Part shown: positions 24,982 to 33,547 of the stretch, one piece after another
Layout: each line of letters starts with the position of its first letter
How positions within the stretch are numbered: the stretch's first letter is position 1
NCBI GenBank assembly: GCA_964447605.1
Contig: CAYUTA010000003.1
Location: forward strand, 1 to 64,000
DNA from: CAYUTA01 sp964447605
GTDB taxonomy: Bacteria; Bacillota; Clostridia; Christensenellales; CAG-138
Reading direction: 5' to 3'
DNA length: 64,000 nt
Notes under the pieces: model-generated
What the model was told of the DNA's origin: nothing
What the model saw: only the letters and a program-made list of their open reading frames with translations
Database searches by the model: none
Translations under genes and position numbers: made by a program

Positions 24982-26181
24982 ATGAAAAAACTGGTTTGTC
25001 TTACAATGGCCGCTCTGATGATGGCCGCCGTATTTGCAGGCTGCGCGCCTGCCGCCCCGGAGTCCCCCGCTGCGGAAGCGCCTGCGGCTGAAACGGGCGC
25101 GGAGCCCGCACAAGCGCCCGCCGGGGCGATCAAGATTGGCGGAACCGGCCCGCTGACCGGCGGGGCCGCAATCTACGGCACCGCGGCCAAACAGGGCGCG
25201 GAGATCGCCGTTGAGGAGATCAATGCGCTGGATGGCCTCAAATTCGACCTGAAGTATGAGGACGATACCCATGATGCGGAAAAGGCGGTCAACGCCTACA
25301 ACGCGCTCAAGGACTGGGGGATGCAGATCTCGCTTGGTTCGGTGACCTCTACGCCCTGCGTGGCGACCGCGGACCTGACCTATGAAGACCGTATCTTCGC
25401 CCTGACGCCGTCCGCCTCCTCCACCGCGGTGCTGGAAGGCCGCGACAACATGTTCCAGATGTGCTTTACGGACCCGAACCAGGGATCCGCTTCCGCGCGG
25501 TATATCTTCGACAAGCAGCTCGGCACCAAGATCGCCGTTATCTGGAAGAACGACGACGTATACTCCAAGGGAATCTATGAGACCTTTGACGCAAAGGCCA
25601 AGGAGCTCAACCTCGACGTCGTATCCGTAACCACCTTTACCGAGGACAGCCAGAATGACTTCTCCGTGCAGCTCACCGACGCGCAGAACAAGGGCGCGGA
25701 CCTGATCTTTTTGCCCATGTACTACCAGGCGGCTTCGCTGATTCTCGATCAGGCCAACAAGACCGGCTATGCGCCCAAGTTCTTTGGCGTGGACGGCATG
25801 GACGGCATCCTGACCCTTGAGGGCTTCGACACCACGCTGGCGGAGGGCGTCATGCTCCTTACTCCGTTCTCCGCGGACGCTTCCGACGAAAAGACCAAGA
25901 GCTTTGTCGCCAAGTATCGTGAGAAGTACGGTGAAACGCCCAATCAGTTTGCGGCCGACGCATACGATTGCGTATACGCTTACTATCAGGCCTGCACCGC
26001 CGCGGATATCACCGCCGACATGAGCGCCTCCGACACCTGCGACAAGATGATCGAGCAGTTCACCACCATGACCTTCGACGGCCTTACCGGCGGCGGCATG
26101 ACCTGGGATAAAACCGGCGCGGTTTCCAAGGCCCCCAAGGGCATGGTCATTACCAACGGCGTTTACGTCGGCATGGATTGA
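24982..26181 (+). CDS. livK: Branched-chain amino acid ABC transporter substrate-binding lipoprotein
   Basis: 399-residue LivK-like lipoprotein. The signal peptide ends VFAGC with lipidated Cys21, followed by an Ala/Pro/Glu tether. The mature domain begins IKIGGTGPLTGGAAIYG, the classical start of Liv-type receptors, and includes the FAADAYDCVYAYY hinge block. The ribosome binding site GGGAGG precedes ATG 24982. It binds amino acids (ligand specificity inferred) and hands them to LivHMGF encoded downstream. A hairpin lies 26 nt after the stop and the permease genes have a separate promoter, so the receptor gene is probably expressed as its own transcript. Confidence 0.92.
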   Translation: MKKLVCLTMAALMMAAVFAGCAPAAPESPAAEAPAAETGAEPAQAPAGAIKIGGTGPLTGGAAIYGTAAKQGAEIAVEEINALDGLKFDLKYEDDTHDAEKAVNAYNALKDWGMQISLGSVTSTPCVATADLTYEDRIFALTPSASSTAVLEGRDNMFQMCFTDPNQGSASARYIFDKQLGTKIAVIWKNDDVYSKGIYETFDAKAKELNLDVVSVTTFTEDSQNDFSVQLTDAQNKGADLIFLPMYYQAASLILDQANKTGYAPKFFGVDGMDGILTLEGFDTTLAEGVMLLTPFSADASDEKTKSFVAKYREKYGETPNQFAADAYDCVYAYYQACTAADITADMSASDTCDKMIEQFTTMTFDGLTGGGMTWDKTGAVSKAPKGMVITNGVYVGMD

Positions 26182-26207
26182 GCCTGTTATCAGACGGCTA
26201 CCGGCAT

Positions 26208-26237
26208 CCGGCACGGGCGCCCTTGGGCCCGTGCCGG
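26208..26237 (+). other. GC-rich stem-loop downstream of livK
   Basis: CCGGCACGGGC and GCCCGTGCCGG form a perfect 11-bp stem with an 8-nt loop. There is no U-run. Its position matches the stem-loop behind the sugar-binding protein gene (15034-15065). Confidence 0.6.
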
Positions 26238-26710
26238 AAGGCCGGCGCATGATGGGGGGCCGCCATCCTGGACGGCGCCCTGGGTTGTCCAAAAACTTTA
26301 TTTTTGGACAGGGACAACCGCGTATTGCTTCTTGCCCTGCGGACTCCCGGGCGGCAACATGCACAGGGAAACCGCCCAAACCGGGCGATCCGTTCCGCCG
26401 GCAAATCCGGCGGAGCCGGAACGAACCTCCGGAAGGCTGCGGCCCTCCGAGCCCGCCCATGGCTTTTTTGACGGGGCGCGCGGTATGCGCGAATTTTGTA
26501 TGCTGCTTCAGCCTCAAACGGCCGCGCCGTTTGTCGGCTTTGTCGTTGCAGGATTGGTAGAACGAACCGGCTGCTCCAATTTTTCGACGGGCTCGAGAGG
26601 CCGCCGTCCGAGACGGCGGTCTCCGATTGTAGATGAAGGAGCAATTTATTGTGAATGGCCGGGGCGCTTGATCCGATGAGGACGGGCCGCGCTACGACGA
26701 TGCCCCCTCA
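26238..26710. other. Intergenic region with two further hairpins
   Basis: No gene is evident. Hairpins are seen at 26287-26309 (GTCCAAAAA with its complement, 5-nt loop) and at 26601-26619 (CCGCCGTC with its complement, 3-nt loop). The 56-nt dispersed repeat copy at 26307-26362 overlaps the first of them by 3 nt. Confidence 0.6.
26307..26362 (+). repeat. Dispersed 56-nt repeat, copy 1 (diverged)
   Basis: Same length as the islet copies and identical to the 45557-45612 copy (read in reverse) in 45 of 56 positions. The last 19 nt (CTCCCGGGCGGCAACATGC) and nearly all of the first 15 are conserved, while the middle has diverged. It lies between livK and livH. Confidence 0.8.
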
Positions 26711-26739
26711 TTGCTTTTATGGGGGCAAATTGATATAAT
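26711..26739 (+). promoter_or_regulatory. Promoter of livHMGF
   Basis: TTGCTT (26711-26716) and a perfect TATAAT (26734-26739) are spaced by 17 nt, 30 nt upstream of livH. Confidence 0.72.
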
Positions 26740-26769
26740 GACGTGTACTTTAAGGATTGGGGTGTTGGG

Positions 26770-27651
26770 ATGGATTTCTTATCCTATGCGATCAGCGGGC
26801 TGAGCCTTGGCAGCGTTTACGCCATCATAGCCCTGGGCTATACGATGGTGTACGGCATTGCCAAAATGCTCAACTTTGCGCACGGCGACGTAATCATGGT
26901 CGGCGCGTACATCTGCTTTTTTGCAACGTCGCGTTTCGGCCTGCCTCCGGTGGTGGGAATCTTGTTCGCGATGCTGGTATGCACCGCGTTGGGTATGACC
27001 ATCGAACGGCTTGCTTACAAGCCGCTGCGCCAGGCGCCATCGCTGGCGGTGCTGATTACCGCCATCGGCATGAGTTACTTTTTGCAAAATGCGGCGCAGC
27101 TGCTGTGGACGTCCAACCCCAAGGTGTTTACCTCCGTTGTGGGCAACGATGCAATCAAGCTATTTGGCGGTCAGCTCTCGATTTCGCATGTGACGGTCGT
27201 CACCATCGCCACGTGTATTGTCATCATGTGCGCGCTGACGTTCTTTACCGGCAGGACCAGAATGGGCAAGGCCATGCGCGCCTGCTCCGAGGACAAGGCG
27301 GCGGCGCAGCTGATGGGCATCAACGTCAACACCACCATCTCCATGACCTTTGCCATCGGCTCGGCGCTGGCGGCCGTCGCCGGCGTGCTGCTGTGCTCGG
27401 CCTATCCGACGCTGATGCCTACCACGGGCTCCATGCCGGGCATTAAGGCGTTCACCGCGGCGGTGTTCGGCGGCATAGGCTCCATTCCGGGCGCGTTCTT
27501 AGGCGGCATTTTGCTGGGAATCATCGAAATCTTTGCCAAGGCGTATATCTCCACCCAGCTTTCAGACGCCATTGTGTTTGCCGTGCTGATCATCGTGCTG
27601 ATCGTCAAGCCCAGCGGCCTGCTTGGGCGGCGTATCAGCGAGAAGGTGTGA
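26770..27651 (+). CDS. livH: Branched-chain amino acid ABC permease LivH
   Basis: 293-residue polytopic permease. GLSLGSVYAIIALGYTMVYG followed by KMLNFAHGD is the family hallmark at the N-terminus, and the C-terminal FTAAVFGGIGSIPGAFLGG block is intact. The ATG 26770 is chosen because the family begins MDFLSYAISG; an earlier in-frame codon at 26743 exists. It forms the translocation channel with LivM. A 4-nt gap separates the two genes. Confidence 0.94.
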   Translation: MDFLSYAISGLSLGSVYAIIALGYTMVYGIAKMLNFAHGDVIMVGAYICFFATSRFGLPPVVGILFAMLVCTALGMTIERLAYKPLRQAPSLAVLITAIGMSYFLQNAAQLLWTSNPKVFTSVVGNDAIKLFGGQLSISHVTVVTIATCIVIMCALTFFTGRTRMGKAMRACSEDKAAAQLMGINVNTTISMTFAIGSALAAVAGVLLCSAYPTLMPTTGSMPGIKAFTAAVFGGIGSIPGAFLGGILLGIIEIFAKAYISTQLSDAIVFAVLIIVLIVKPSGLLGRRISEKV

Positions 27652-27655
27652 GGGT

Positions 27656-28756
27656 ATGAAGATGAAAGCATGGAAATCTTGGAGAAAGAGCACCCGCGGC
27701 GCGGCAATTACATATGCGATGGTCGTGGTTCTGTTCGTGGCCGTGCAGCTGCTTAGCGCCACCGGGAATATCTCGAGCCTCATCAAGGGTCAGCTCGTGC
27801 CCATCTGCGCATATGTGGTCATGGCGCTTTCGCTCAACCTGACCGTGGGCGTGTTGGGTGAACTGAGCCTCGGTCATGCGGGTTTTATGAGCGTCGGCGC
27901 GTTTTCCGGCGCGGTCCTGGCTGCCGGCCTGAAGCTTGGCGGCGCGCCGGACGCCGTGCGCCTGCTTTTGGCCATCGTCGTCGGCGGGTTGCTTGCCGGT
28001 GTCGCCGGCCTGTTGATCGGCATTCCGGTGCTGCGGCTGCGCGGCGACTACCTGGCGATTGTGACGCTGGCGTTTGGCGAAATCATTAAGGGCATCATCA
28101 ACAATCTGTATGTCGGCGTGGATGCAAATGGCCTGCAGGTCAGCATCCTAAACGATAACCTCAGCCTGGCGGAGGGTGGAAAGGTCATCATCAGCGGTCC
28201 GATGGGCGTTTCCGGCAATGAGAAAATCTCGACCTTTATCGCCGGGTTCCTCCTCATCATGGTGTGCCTGATCCTGATTTATAATCTGGTGGACAGCCGT
28301 TCGGGGCGCGCGATTCTGGCGCTGCGCGACAATGTGATCGCCGCCGAATCGGTGGGCATCAACATCACAAAATATAAACTGATGGCGTTTGTCATCTCTG
28401 CCGCGATGGCCGGCATGGCGGGCGCGTTATTTGCCATGAACTACTCCACGGTGGTGGCCAGCAAATTTGATTTCAACACCTCCATACTGGTGCTGGTATT
28501 CGTGGTGCTCGGCGGACTTGGCAACATGCGCGGCTCCATCATCGCCGCCACGCTGCTCACCGTGCTGCCGGAGCTGCTGCGCAAGTTCAGCGATTACCGC
28601 ATGCTCATTTACGCCATCATCCTCATTCTGATCATGCTGGCAACCAACAATCCGTCCATGCAGCAGTTCTTCGGCGGCATAGGCGGATGGGTGCGCAGGC
28701 TGTTTCGGCGGGACGTCGGCGGCAACGCCGGGAAAGGAGGCGCCGTCAATGGATAA
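27656..28756 (+). CDS. livM: Branched-chain amino acid ABC permease LivM
   Basis: 366-residue polytopic permease. Hallmarks are LSLNLTVGVLGELSLGHAGF near residue 60, IPVLRLRGDYLAIVTLAFGEI near 125, and LVFVVLGGLGNMRGSIIAA near the C-terminus. It starts at 27656, with ATG 27662 as a close alternative better spaced from the GTGAGGG motif. Its end overlaps livG by 8 nt. The C-terminal tail is basic. It partners LivH in the membrane. Confidence 0.94.
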   Translation: MKMKAWKSWRKSTRGAAITYAMVVVLFVAVQLLSATGNISSLIKGQLVPICAYVVMALSLNLTVGVLGELSLGHAGFMSVGAFSGAVLAAGLKLGGAPDAVRLLLAIVVGGLLAGVAGLLIGIPVLRLRGDYLAIVTLAFGEIIKGIINNLYVGVDANGLQVSILNDNLSLAEGGKVIISGPMGVSGNEKISTFIAGFLLIMVCLILIYNLVDSRSGRAILALRDNVIAAESVGINITKYKLMAFVISAAMAGMAGALFAMNYSTVVASKFDFNTSILVLVFVVLGGLGNMRGSIIAATLLTVLPELLRKFSDYRMLIYAIILILIMLATNNPSMQQFFGGIGGWVRRLFRRDVGGNAGKGGAVNG

Positions 28757-29597
28757 CATGGTGCCTGTGCCGAGCCTCGGCATCATCCCGGAGCGCGACG
28801 TGGGCAGCACGCCCATTCTCGATATCCACCATCTGGGCATCGACTTTGGTGGACTGCATGCGGTGGACGACTTCAACCTGGTCATCGGCCGCACGGAGAT
28901 TGCGGGCCTGATCGGTCCCAACGGCGCGGGCAAGACGACGGTGTTTAACCTGTTGACCAATGTTTACACCCCTACGCGCGGCGTGATTCTGCTCGACGGC
29001 GTGGATATCCGCGGCAAGAAGACGTGGCAGCTCAACAAGATGGGCATTGCGCGCACGTTCCAAAACATCCGCCTGTTTGCGCGCCTGAGCGTGGAGGATA
29101 ACGTGAAAATCGGCCTGCATAACGCCTTTGCGTACTCGATGGCCGGCGGTATGTTGCGGTTCCCGTCGTATTGGAAGAGCGAGCGCAAGGCGCATGAAAC
29201 CGCGCTGGAACTGCTCAAACTATTTGATATGCAGGATCTGGCCGATCATCAGGCGGGCAGCCTTCCCTACGGCGCGCAGCGCCGGCTGGAGATTGTCCGC
29301 GCGCTGGCAACCAACCCCAAGCTGCTGTTGCTTGACGAGCCCGCCGCGGGCATGAATCCGTCGGAAACCGGCGAGCTGATGCAAAACATCAAAAAAATCC
29401 GCAACACGTTCGAAATTGCCGTCATGCTCATCGAGCACGACATGAACCTGGTCATGGGCATCTGCGAGGGCATTGCGGTGCTCAACTACGGCAAGATCAT
29501 CGCCAAGGGCACGCCAAATGAGATCAAGAGCAACCCCGTGGTCATTGAGGCCTATCTTGGCCGCCGGGAGGAGAAGGGGGGCGCGGACGTATGCTGA
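28749..29597 (+). CDS. livG: Branched-chain amino acid ABC ATPase LivG
   Basis: 282-residue NBD with Walker A GPNGAGKTT near residue 57, the LivG-type signature SLPYGAQRRLEIVRAL and Walker B LLLLDEPAAGMNPSE. The N-terminal 25 residues before the NBD (including PVPSLGIIPERDVGSTP) are an extension over typical LivG. It overlaps livM upstream and livF downstream by 7 nt. It powers uptake together with LivF. Confidence 0.94.
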   Translation: MDNMVPVPSLGIIPERDVGSTPILDIHHLGIDFGGLHAVDDFNLVIGRTEIAGLIGPNGAGKTTVFNLLTNVYTPTRGVILLDGVDIRGKKTWQLNKMGIARTFQNIRLFARLSVEDNVKIGLHNAFAYSMAGGMLRFPSYWKSERKAHETALELLKLFDMQDLADHQAGSLPYGAQRRLEIVRALATNPKLLLLDEPAAGMNPSETGELMQNIKKIRNTFEIAVMLIEHDMNLVMGICEGIAVLNYGKIIAKGTPNEIKSNPVVIEAYLGRREEKGGADVC

Positions 29598-30292
29598 AGG
29601 TGGAGAACATCAACGTATATTACGGCAACATCCACGCCATTAAGGATGTAAGCTTTACGGTCGAGGACGGCGAAATCGTGTCGCTCATCGGCGCAAACGG
29701 CGCGGGCAAATCCACGGTGTTGAAGACCATTTCCGGCCTGCTGCACTCCAAGACGGGCGATGTCCTGTTCGCCGGCCACAGCATCAAATCCGTGCCGCCG
29801 CACAGGATTGTCGCGCAGGGCGTGGCGCAGGTGCCGGAGGGCAGGCGCGTGTTCGCGCGCATGAGCGTGGAGGAAAATCTGGAGATGGGCGCGTTTACCC
29901 GGCCGCTTTCGGGCGTGAGCGGCGCGCTTGCCAATGTGTATGAGCGGTTCCCGCGGCTGAAGGAGCGCCGCCGCCAGGTGGCGGGTACGCTTTCCGGCGG
30001 CGAGCAGCAGATGCTGGCGATGGGCCGCGCGCTGATGTCGCACCCCAAACTGATGATGCTTGACGAGCCGTCCATGGGCCTTGCGCCCATCCTGGTCGAG
30101 CAGATATTCGACATCATCCGGGAGCTCAACAAGGCCGGCACGACCATCCTGCTTGTTGAGCAAAACGCATTGATGGCGCTTTCCATCGCGCACCGCGGAT
30201 ATGTGCTGGAAACGGGCAAAATTGTACTTTCCGCGCCCGCGGACGGACTCATGAGCAACGATTCCGTCAAGAAAGCGTATCTTGGAGGATAG
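29591..30292 (+). CDS. livF: Branched-chain amino acid ABC ATPase LivF
   Basis: 233-residue NBD, normal LivF length, with Walker A GANGAGKST, signature LSGGEQQMLAMGRAL, Walker B LMMLDEPSMGLAP and the VPEGRRVFARMSVEENL block typical of LivF. It ends the Liv operon proper, 9 nt before a GNAT acetyltransferase gene that may be transcribed with it. Confidence 0.95.
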   Translation: MLKVENINVYYGNIHAIKDVSFTVEDGEIVSLIGANGAGKSTVLKTISGLLHSKTGDVLFAGHSIKSVPPHRIVAQGVAQVPEGRRVFARMSVEENLEMGAFTRPLSGVSGALANVYERFPRLKERRRQVAGTLSGGEQQMLAMGRALMSHPKLMMLDEPSMGLAPILVEQIFDIIRELNKAGTTILLVEQNALMALSIAHRGYVLETGKIVLSAPADGLMSNDSVKKAYLGG

Positions 30293-30301
30293 AAAACAGC
30301 A

Positions 30302-30787
30302 ATGGACGTGACGATCAGGCCGTTTGCGGAAGCGGATATCGGGCAGATGCTCCGCATCTGGAACGATGTGGTTGCGGAGGGAACGGAGTTTCCGCAGCTC
30401 GAACTGCTTACAGAAAAAAGCGCCCCCGCGTTTTTCAGCGCGCAGACGCTGACTGCGGTCGCGGAGAAAAAAGGCGATATCGTTGGTTTGTATATCCTGC
30501 ATCCGAGCAATGTCGGGCGGTGCGGACATATCTGCAACGCGAGCTTTGCGGTCAGGCGATCCGTGCGCGGCATGCACGTAGGCGAAGCGATGACGCGCGA
30601 CTGCCTCGAGCAGGCCAGGCAGCTTAAATTCCGCATTTTGCTGTTCAACGCGGTGGTGGAAACCAATGTTCCCGCCATGAAGTTGTATGAAAAGCTGGGT
30701 TTTGTGCGCCTCGGCGCCATACCGGGCGGATTTTTGCTCAACGACGGCTCCTTTGCGGATATCTCAATGTTTTACCATAAGCTGTAG
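30302..30787 (+). CDS. GNAT family N-acetyltransferase
   Basis: 161-residue single-domain GNAT. It begins MDVTIRPFAEADIGQMLRIW and has the acetyl-CoA loop RSVRGMHVGEAM near residue 95, then NVPAMKLYEKLGFVRLG near the C-terminus. Similar enzymes acetylate small molecules such as phosphinothricin or amino acids. It sits 9 nt behind livF and is followed by a terminator, so co-transcription with the Liv operon is likely. The acceptor is unknown. Confidence 0.88.
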   Translation: MDVTIRPFAEADIGQMLRIWNDVVAEGTEFPQLELLTEKSAPAFFSAQTLTAVAEKKGDIVGLYILHPSNVGRCGHICNASFAVRRSVRGMHVGEAMTRDCLEQARQLKFRILLFNAVVETNVPAMKLYEKLGFVRLGAIPGGFLLNDGSFADISMFYHKL

Positions 30788-30811
30788 AACGGACGGTATC
30801 TTACAAATTAC

Positions 30812-30853
30812 AAACCCTGCCTGTATCCGGCCGGCCGGCGCAGACAGGGTTTT
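30812..30853 (+). terminator. Terminator after the Liv-GNAT operon
   Basis: AAACCCTG...CTG pairs with CAG...CAGGGTTT across a GC-rich loop; each side has one unpaired base. TTTT follows on the plus strand. The convergent flippase gene ends about 80 nt beyond, so the element may serve both directions. Confidence 0.75.
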
Positions 30854-30935
30854 GATGTGCCCCGAAGCCATGACCCCCGCCGCCGGATGCAGAACCCGTC
30901 CTCACGGCGCTTTTGATGCTACCGCAAAAGCGCGC

Positions 30936-32396
30936 CTATTCCGCGGCATGCTTTGCTTTGGCGCGGTATGCGGCCAGCGTATCCAGCAGATAGCGCATGC
31001 TGGCGTTTTTGGTAACCAGCGCAAAGCCGATATAGAACGCCGCGCCAAAAACGAGCTGAATCAGAAGTGTTGCGACGGGCGGCGTGGCCAGCAGCAGCGA
31101 CAGCCCGTAAGTAAGCGCCCCCATGAGAACCGCGGGCGCGACGGAGCCGAGCAGATCGGCCATCTGCTCAAATACGGTATAGCCAAGATGCTTCTGCACC
31201 ACGGGCATATAGAGAAGCACGTTGACGATCTCTGCGACCATACTTGCCAGCATCAGCGTTTCAATGGAAAACCGCTTGCAATAGAGCATGACGCCGAAGG
31301 TAATGAATTTGGTGATACAATTAAACGCCAGCGTTACGCCGCTCTTGCCGCGGGCGTTGATGGCCTGTGTTTTGGCCGACAGCGGCCAGAACAGGCAGAT
31401 GACGCATACCACGCGCAAAAACGGAACAGCGGGCAGCCAGCGCTCGGTGAGCAGAACAATCACGGCCGCGTCGGCGGCGGCAAACAGGCCCGCCATCAGC
31501 GGCGCGGTGACGAACAGGCTCAGCCGCTGGGACAGCCGCATGATGCGCTTGCTGCGCCCGGGGTCGTTTTGCGCGCGCGAAAGCGTGGTGAATAACACAT
31601 TGTTCATCACGCCGTCGACATTGTTCATGATGACGGTCGGAAACTGGAAGCCCTTACTGTAATATCCGAGCAGCCCGGCGCTGTACGCCTTGCCGATGAT
31701 AAGATTATACATGTTGTTATACAGCGTGTTGAGCAGGTTGGCGGCAAGGATTTTTGAACTGAACGAAAGCACGCGCCGCACGGCGGAAAACGAGGGACGC
31801 GCGCGCGGAAGCCAGCGGGTGATGAGGATGAGCAGCAGGCAGTTGACGGCGTTGCCGACGAGCGTACTGACCACCAGCGCCCATACGCCCATGCCGAGCA
31901 GCGCCATCACGATGCCCGCGGCGCCGTTGACGACATAGCCCGTCAGCGAGGCAAAAAAGCTTTTTTTATATTGCAGCTCGCGCGTGAGCAGGGCAAGCTG
32001 CACCGAACACAGGGCCAGCACGGGCAGGTTGATCGCCTGCACACGTAGCACGTCCACGAGAACCGGCTCGCCATAAAAGGAACTGATTGCGGGCGCGGAA
32101 AAAAACAGCGCTGTAAACAGGACGGCCGAAAGCAGCATGCCGCCCCAGAACGCAGAGGCGCTCTCCTGCTCGCTCAGCGTTTCCTGCTGGATCACGGCGG
32201 AGGTGAAGCCCGTCTGCACGAACACGTTGGCCAAGGTGATGAACACCGCGGCCATCGACACGATGCCGTAATCCTCCGGCAGCAGCAGCCGCGCAAGGAT
32301 AAGCTGTAAAATGAAATTGACCAGCTGCGCGCAGACGCTTTGCATCATGCGCCAGCTAAGCCCCGCGATGGTGCGGCTCTTTAAGCGATCTTCCAT
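30936..32396 (-). CDS. Polysaccharide flippase (Wzx-like, MOP superfamily)
   Basis: 486-residue polytopic protein with about 12-14 hydrophobic segments. The start MEDRLKSRTIAGLSWRMMQS and the LARLLLPEDYGIVSMAAVF block are typical of lipopolysaccharide biosynthesis-type flippases that move lipid-linked oligosaccharides across the membrane. Its start overlaps the end of a GT2 glycosyltransferase gene by 16 nt, so the two form a unit. No polymerase or further glycosyltransferases are adjacent. Confidence 0.9.
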   Translation of the reverse strand: MEDRLKSRTIAGLSWRMMQSVCAQLVNFILQLILARLLLPEDYGIVSMAAVFITLANVFVQTGFTSAVIQQETLSEQESASAFWGGMLLSAVLFTALFFSAPAISSFYGEPVLVDVLRVQAINLPVLALCSVQLALLTRELQYKKSFFASLTGYVVNGAAGIVMALLGMGVWALVVSTLVGNAVNCLLLILITRWLPRARPSFSAVRRVLSFSSKILAANLLNTLYNNMYNLIIGKAYSAGLLGYYSKGFQFPTVIMNNVDGVMNNVLFTTLSRAQNDPGRSKRIMRLSQRLSLFVTAPLMAGLFAAADAAVIVLLTERWLPAVPFLRVVCVICLFWPLSAKTQAINARGKSGVTLAFNCITKFITFGVMLYCKRFSIETLMLASMVAEIVNVLLYMPVVQKHLGYTVFEQMADLLGSVAPAVLMGALTYGLSLLLATPPVATLLIQLVFGAAFYIGFALVTKNASMRYLLDTLAAYRAKAKHAAE

Positions 32397-33352
32397 CCCG
32401 GCCGCTCCCCGATTTTCAGCAATTTTTTAAAGGCATATACCGGCATACAGGCCAGGATCTCCGCGCGGCGGCCCTTTTCCACATCCGCCCAGATCTGCTG
32501 AAGCGCCGCCCTGTTCCGCTTGAGCAGCGCAAGCAACAGATGCTTACATTGCCAGCGGCGTATTTCGCCGGAAAAGTCGTACTTGCCCGCATAGAACGCC
32601 TGCATGCCGCGCAGAATGTGAATCTGGTCGCCGTACTTGGCCAGATCGCTCATGATGGAATTATAATTCACCCCGCCGGGCCTTGCGATGACGCGGTAGG
32701 CGTAAAAGCAGCGGTCGAGCATATAAACCTTGCCGAAGTCCTGGACGAGCACGCAGCGCTGATAATCGTCCGCGTTGCGCGAGAGCGTCTCGATGGAATG
32801 GTATTTGTCGCCCACCAGCCGGTAGTGGTTGATAAACAGCGCGCCCGTGATTGAGAAGCGCTCGCCCTTCAAGAACTGCCGCATGGTAAAATCGCGGCCA
32901 AACAGCTTTTTTTGCGGATCATAGCCCAGCAGTCGGCCGGCTTCATCGCGCCGCTCGCGCTGGTGCGCCACGCAGGCGTAACCGGGATGCGTTTCCAAAA
33001 AACCGACGAGCGTTTGCAGCCGGTCCGCGCCGATCCAATGGTCGTCGCCGTCGAGGATGGTGAGATACTTGCCGCGGCAGAGCGTGCTGCCGGCTCGGTT
33101 GTCGAGCGCACAGCCGCCGATGTTCTCCTCCGGGAAGCAGGTGCGGATAAGCCCGGGATGTGCGGCCGCGTATTCTTCGAGCACCCCGCGCGTACCGTCG
33201 GACGAGCAGTCGTCGGCAAAAATGATTTCAATCGGGAAGTTCGTTTTTTGCATGAGCATGCTTTCCACGGCCCGCTGTACGTGCGGCCGGTGGTTGTAGG
33301 TCAAAAGGATACAGCTGACCATGATGGGCGCTTTTTCGGAGGATTCCGGCAT
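32381..33352 (-). CDS. Family 2 glycosyltransferase
   Basis: 323-residue GT2 enzyme, GT-A fold. It begins with VSCILLTYNHRPHVQRAVES, followed by IIFADDCSSDGT and the DGDD metal motif (TILDGDDHWI) near residue 105. The ATG 33352 is chosen because GAAAGGA is 9 nt upstream. It transfers a sugar from a nucleotide sugar to a lipid-linked or protein acceptor, and its overlap with the flippase gene supports a surface glycan role. Donor and acceptor are unknown. Confidence 0.9.
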   Translation of the reverse strand: MPESSEKAPIMVSCILLTYNHRPHVQRAVESMLMQKTNFPIEIIFADDCSSDGTRGVLEEYAAAHPGLIRTCFPEENIGGCALDNRAGSTLCRGKYLTILDGDDHWIGADRLQTLVGFLETHPGYACVAHQRERRDEAGRLLGYDPQKKLFGRDFTMRQFLKGERFSITGALFINHYRLVGDKYHSIETLSRNADDYQRCVLVQDFGKVYMLDRCFYAYRVIARPGGVNYNSIMSDLAKYGDQIHILRGMQAFYAGKYDFSGEIRRWQCKHLLLALLKRNRAALQQIWADVEKGRRAEILACMPVYAFKKLLKIGERPGWKIA

Positions 33353-33395
33353 GGGTTCGTCCTTTCTCGGCGCGGAGGGCGCGGGGAATGCGAAT

Positions 33396-33505
33396 GGAGG
33401 CCCTGCCTCCAAACCTCCGCCAAAGGGGATCCCCCCCTTTGGAATCCCGTGTATAACGAAAGACGGGAGCGGCCGTATGCGCGGGTTCCAAGGGGACATT
33501 GGAAC
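33396..33505. repeat. Intergenic array of four consecutive hairpins
   Basis: Four short inverted repeats lie in a row: 33396-33410 (GGAGGC/GCCTCC), 33420-33441 (CCAAAGGGG/CCCCTTTGG), 33444-33467 (TCCCGT/ACGGGA) and 33483-33505 (GGTTCCAA/TTGGAACC). The region lies between the glycosyltransferase start and the FtsX-like gene end and encodes nothing recognisable. Confidence 0.7.
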
Positions 33506-33547
33506 CTTGGGCCTTGGGTTGGGGGCACGGGGGGCAGAGTCCTCCTG

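Noticed and set aside
26287..26309. Hairpin with A/T-rich arms as an intrinsic terminator for livK
   Set aside because: The T-run is part of the stem and does not follow it, so it does not fit an intrinsic terminator.
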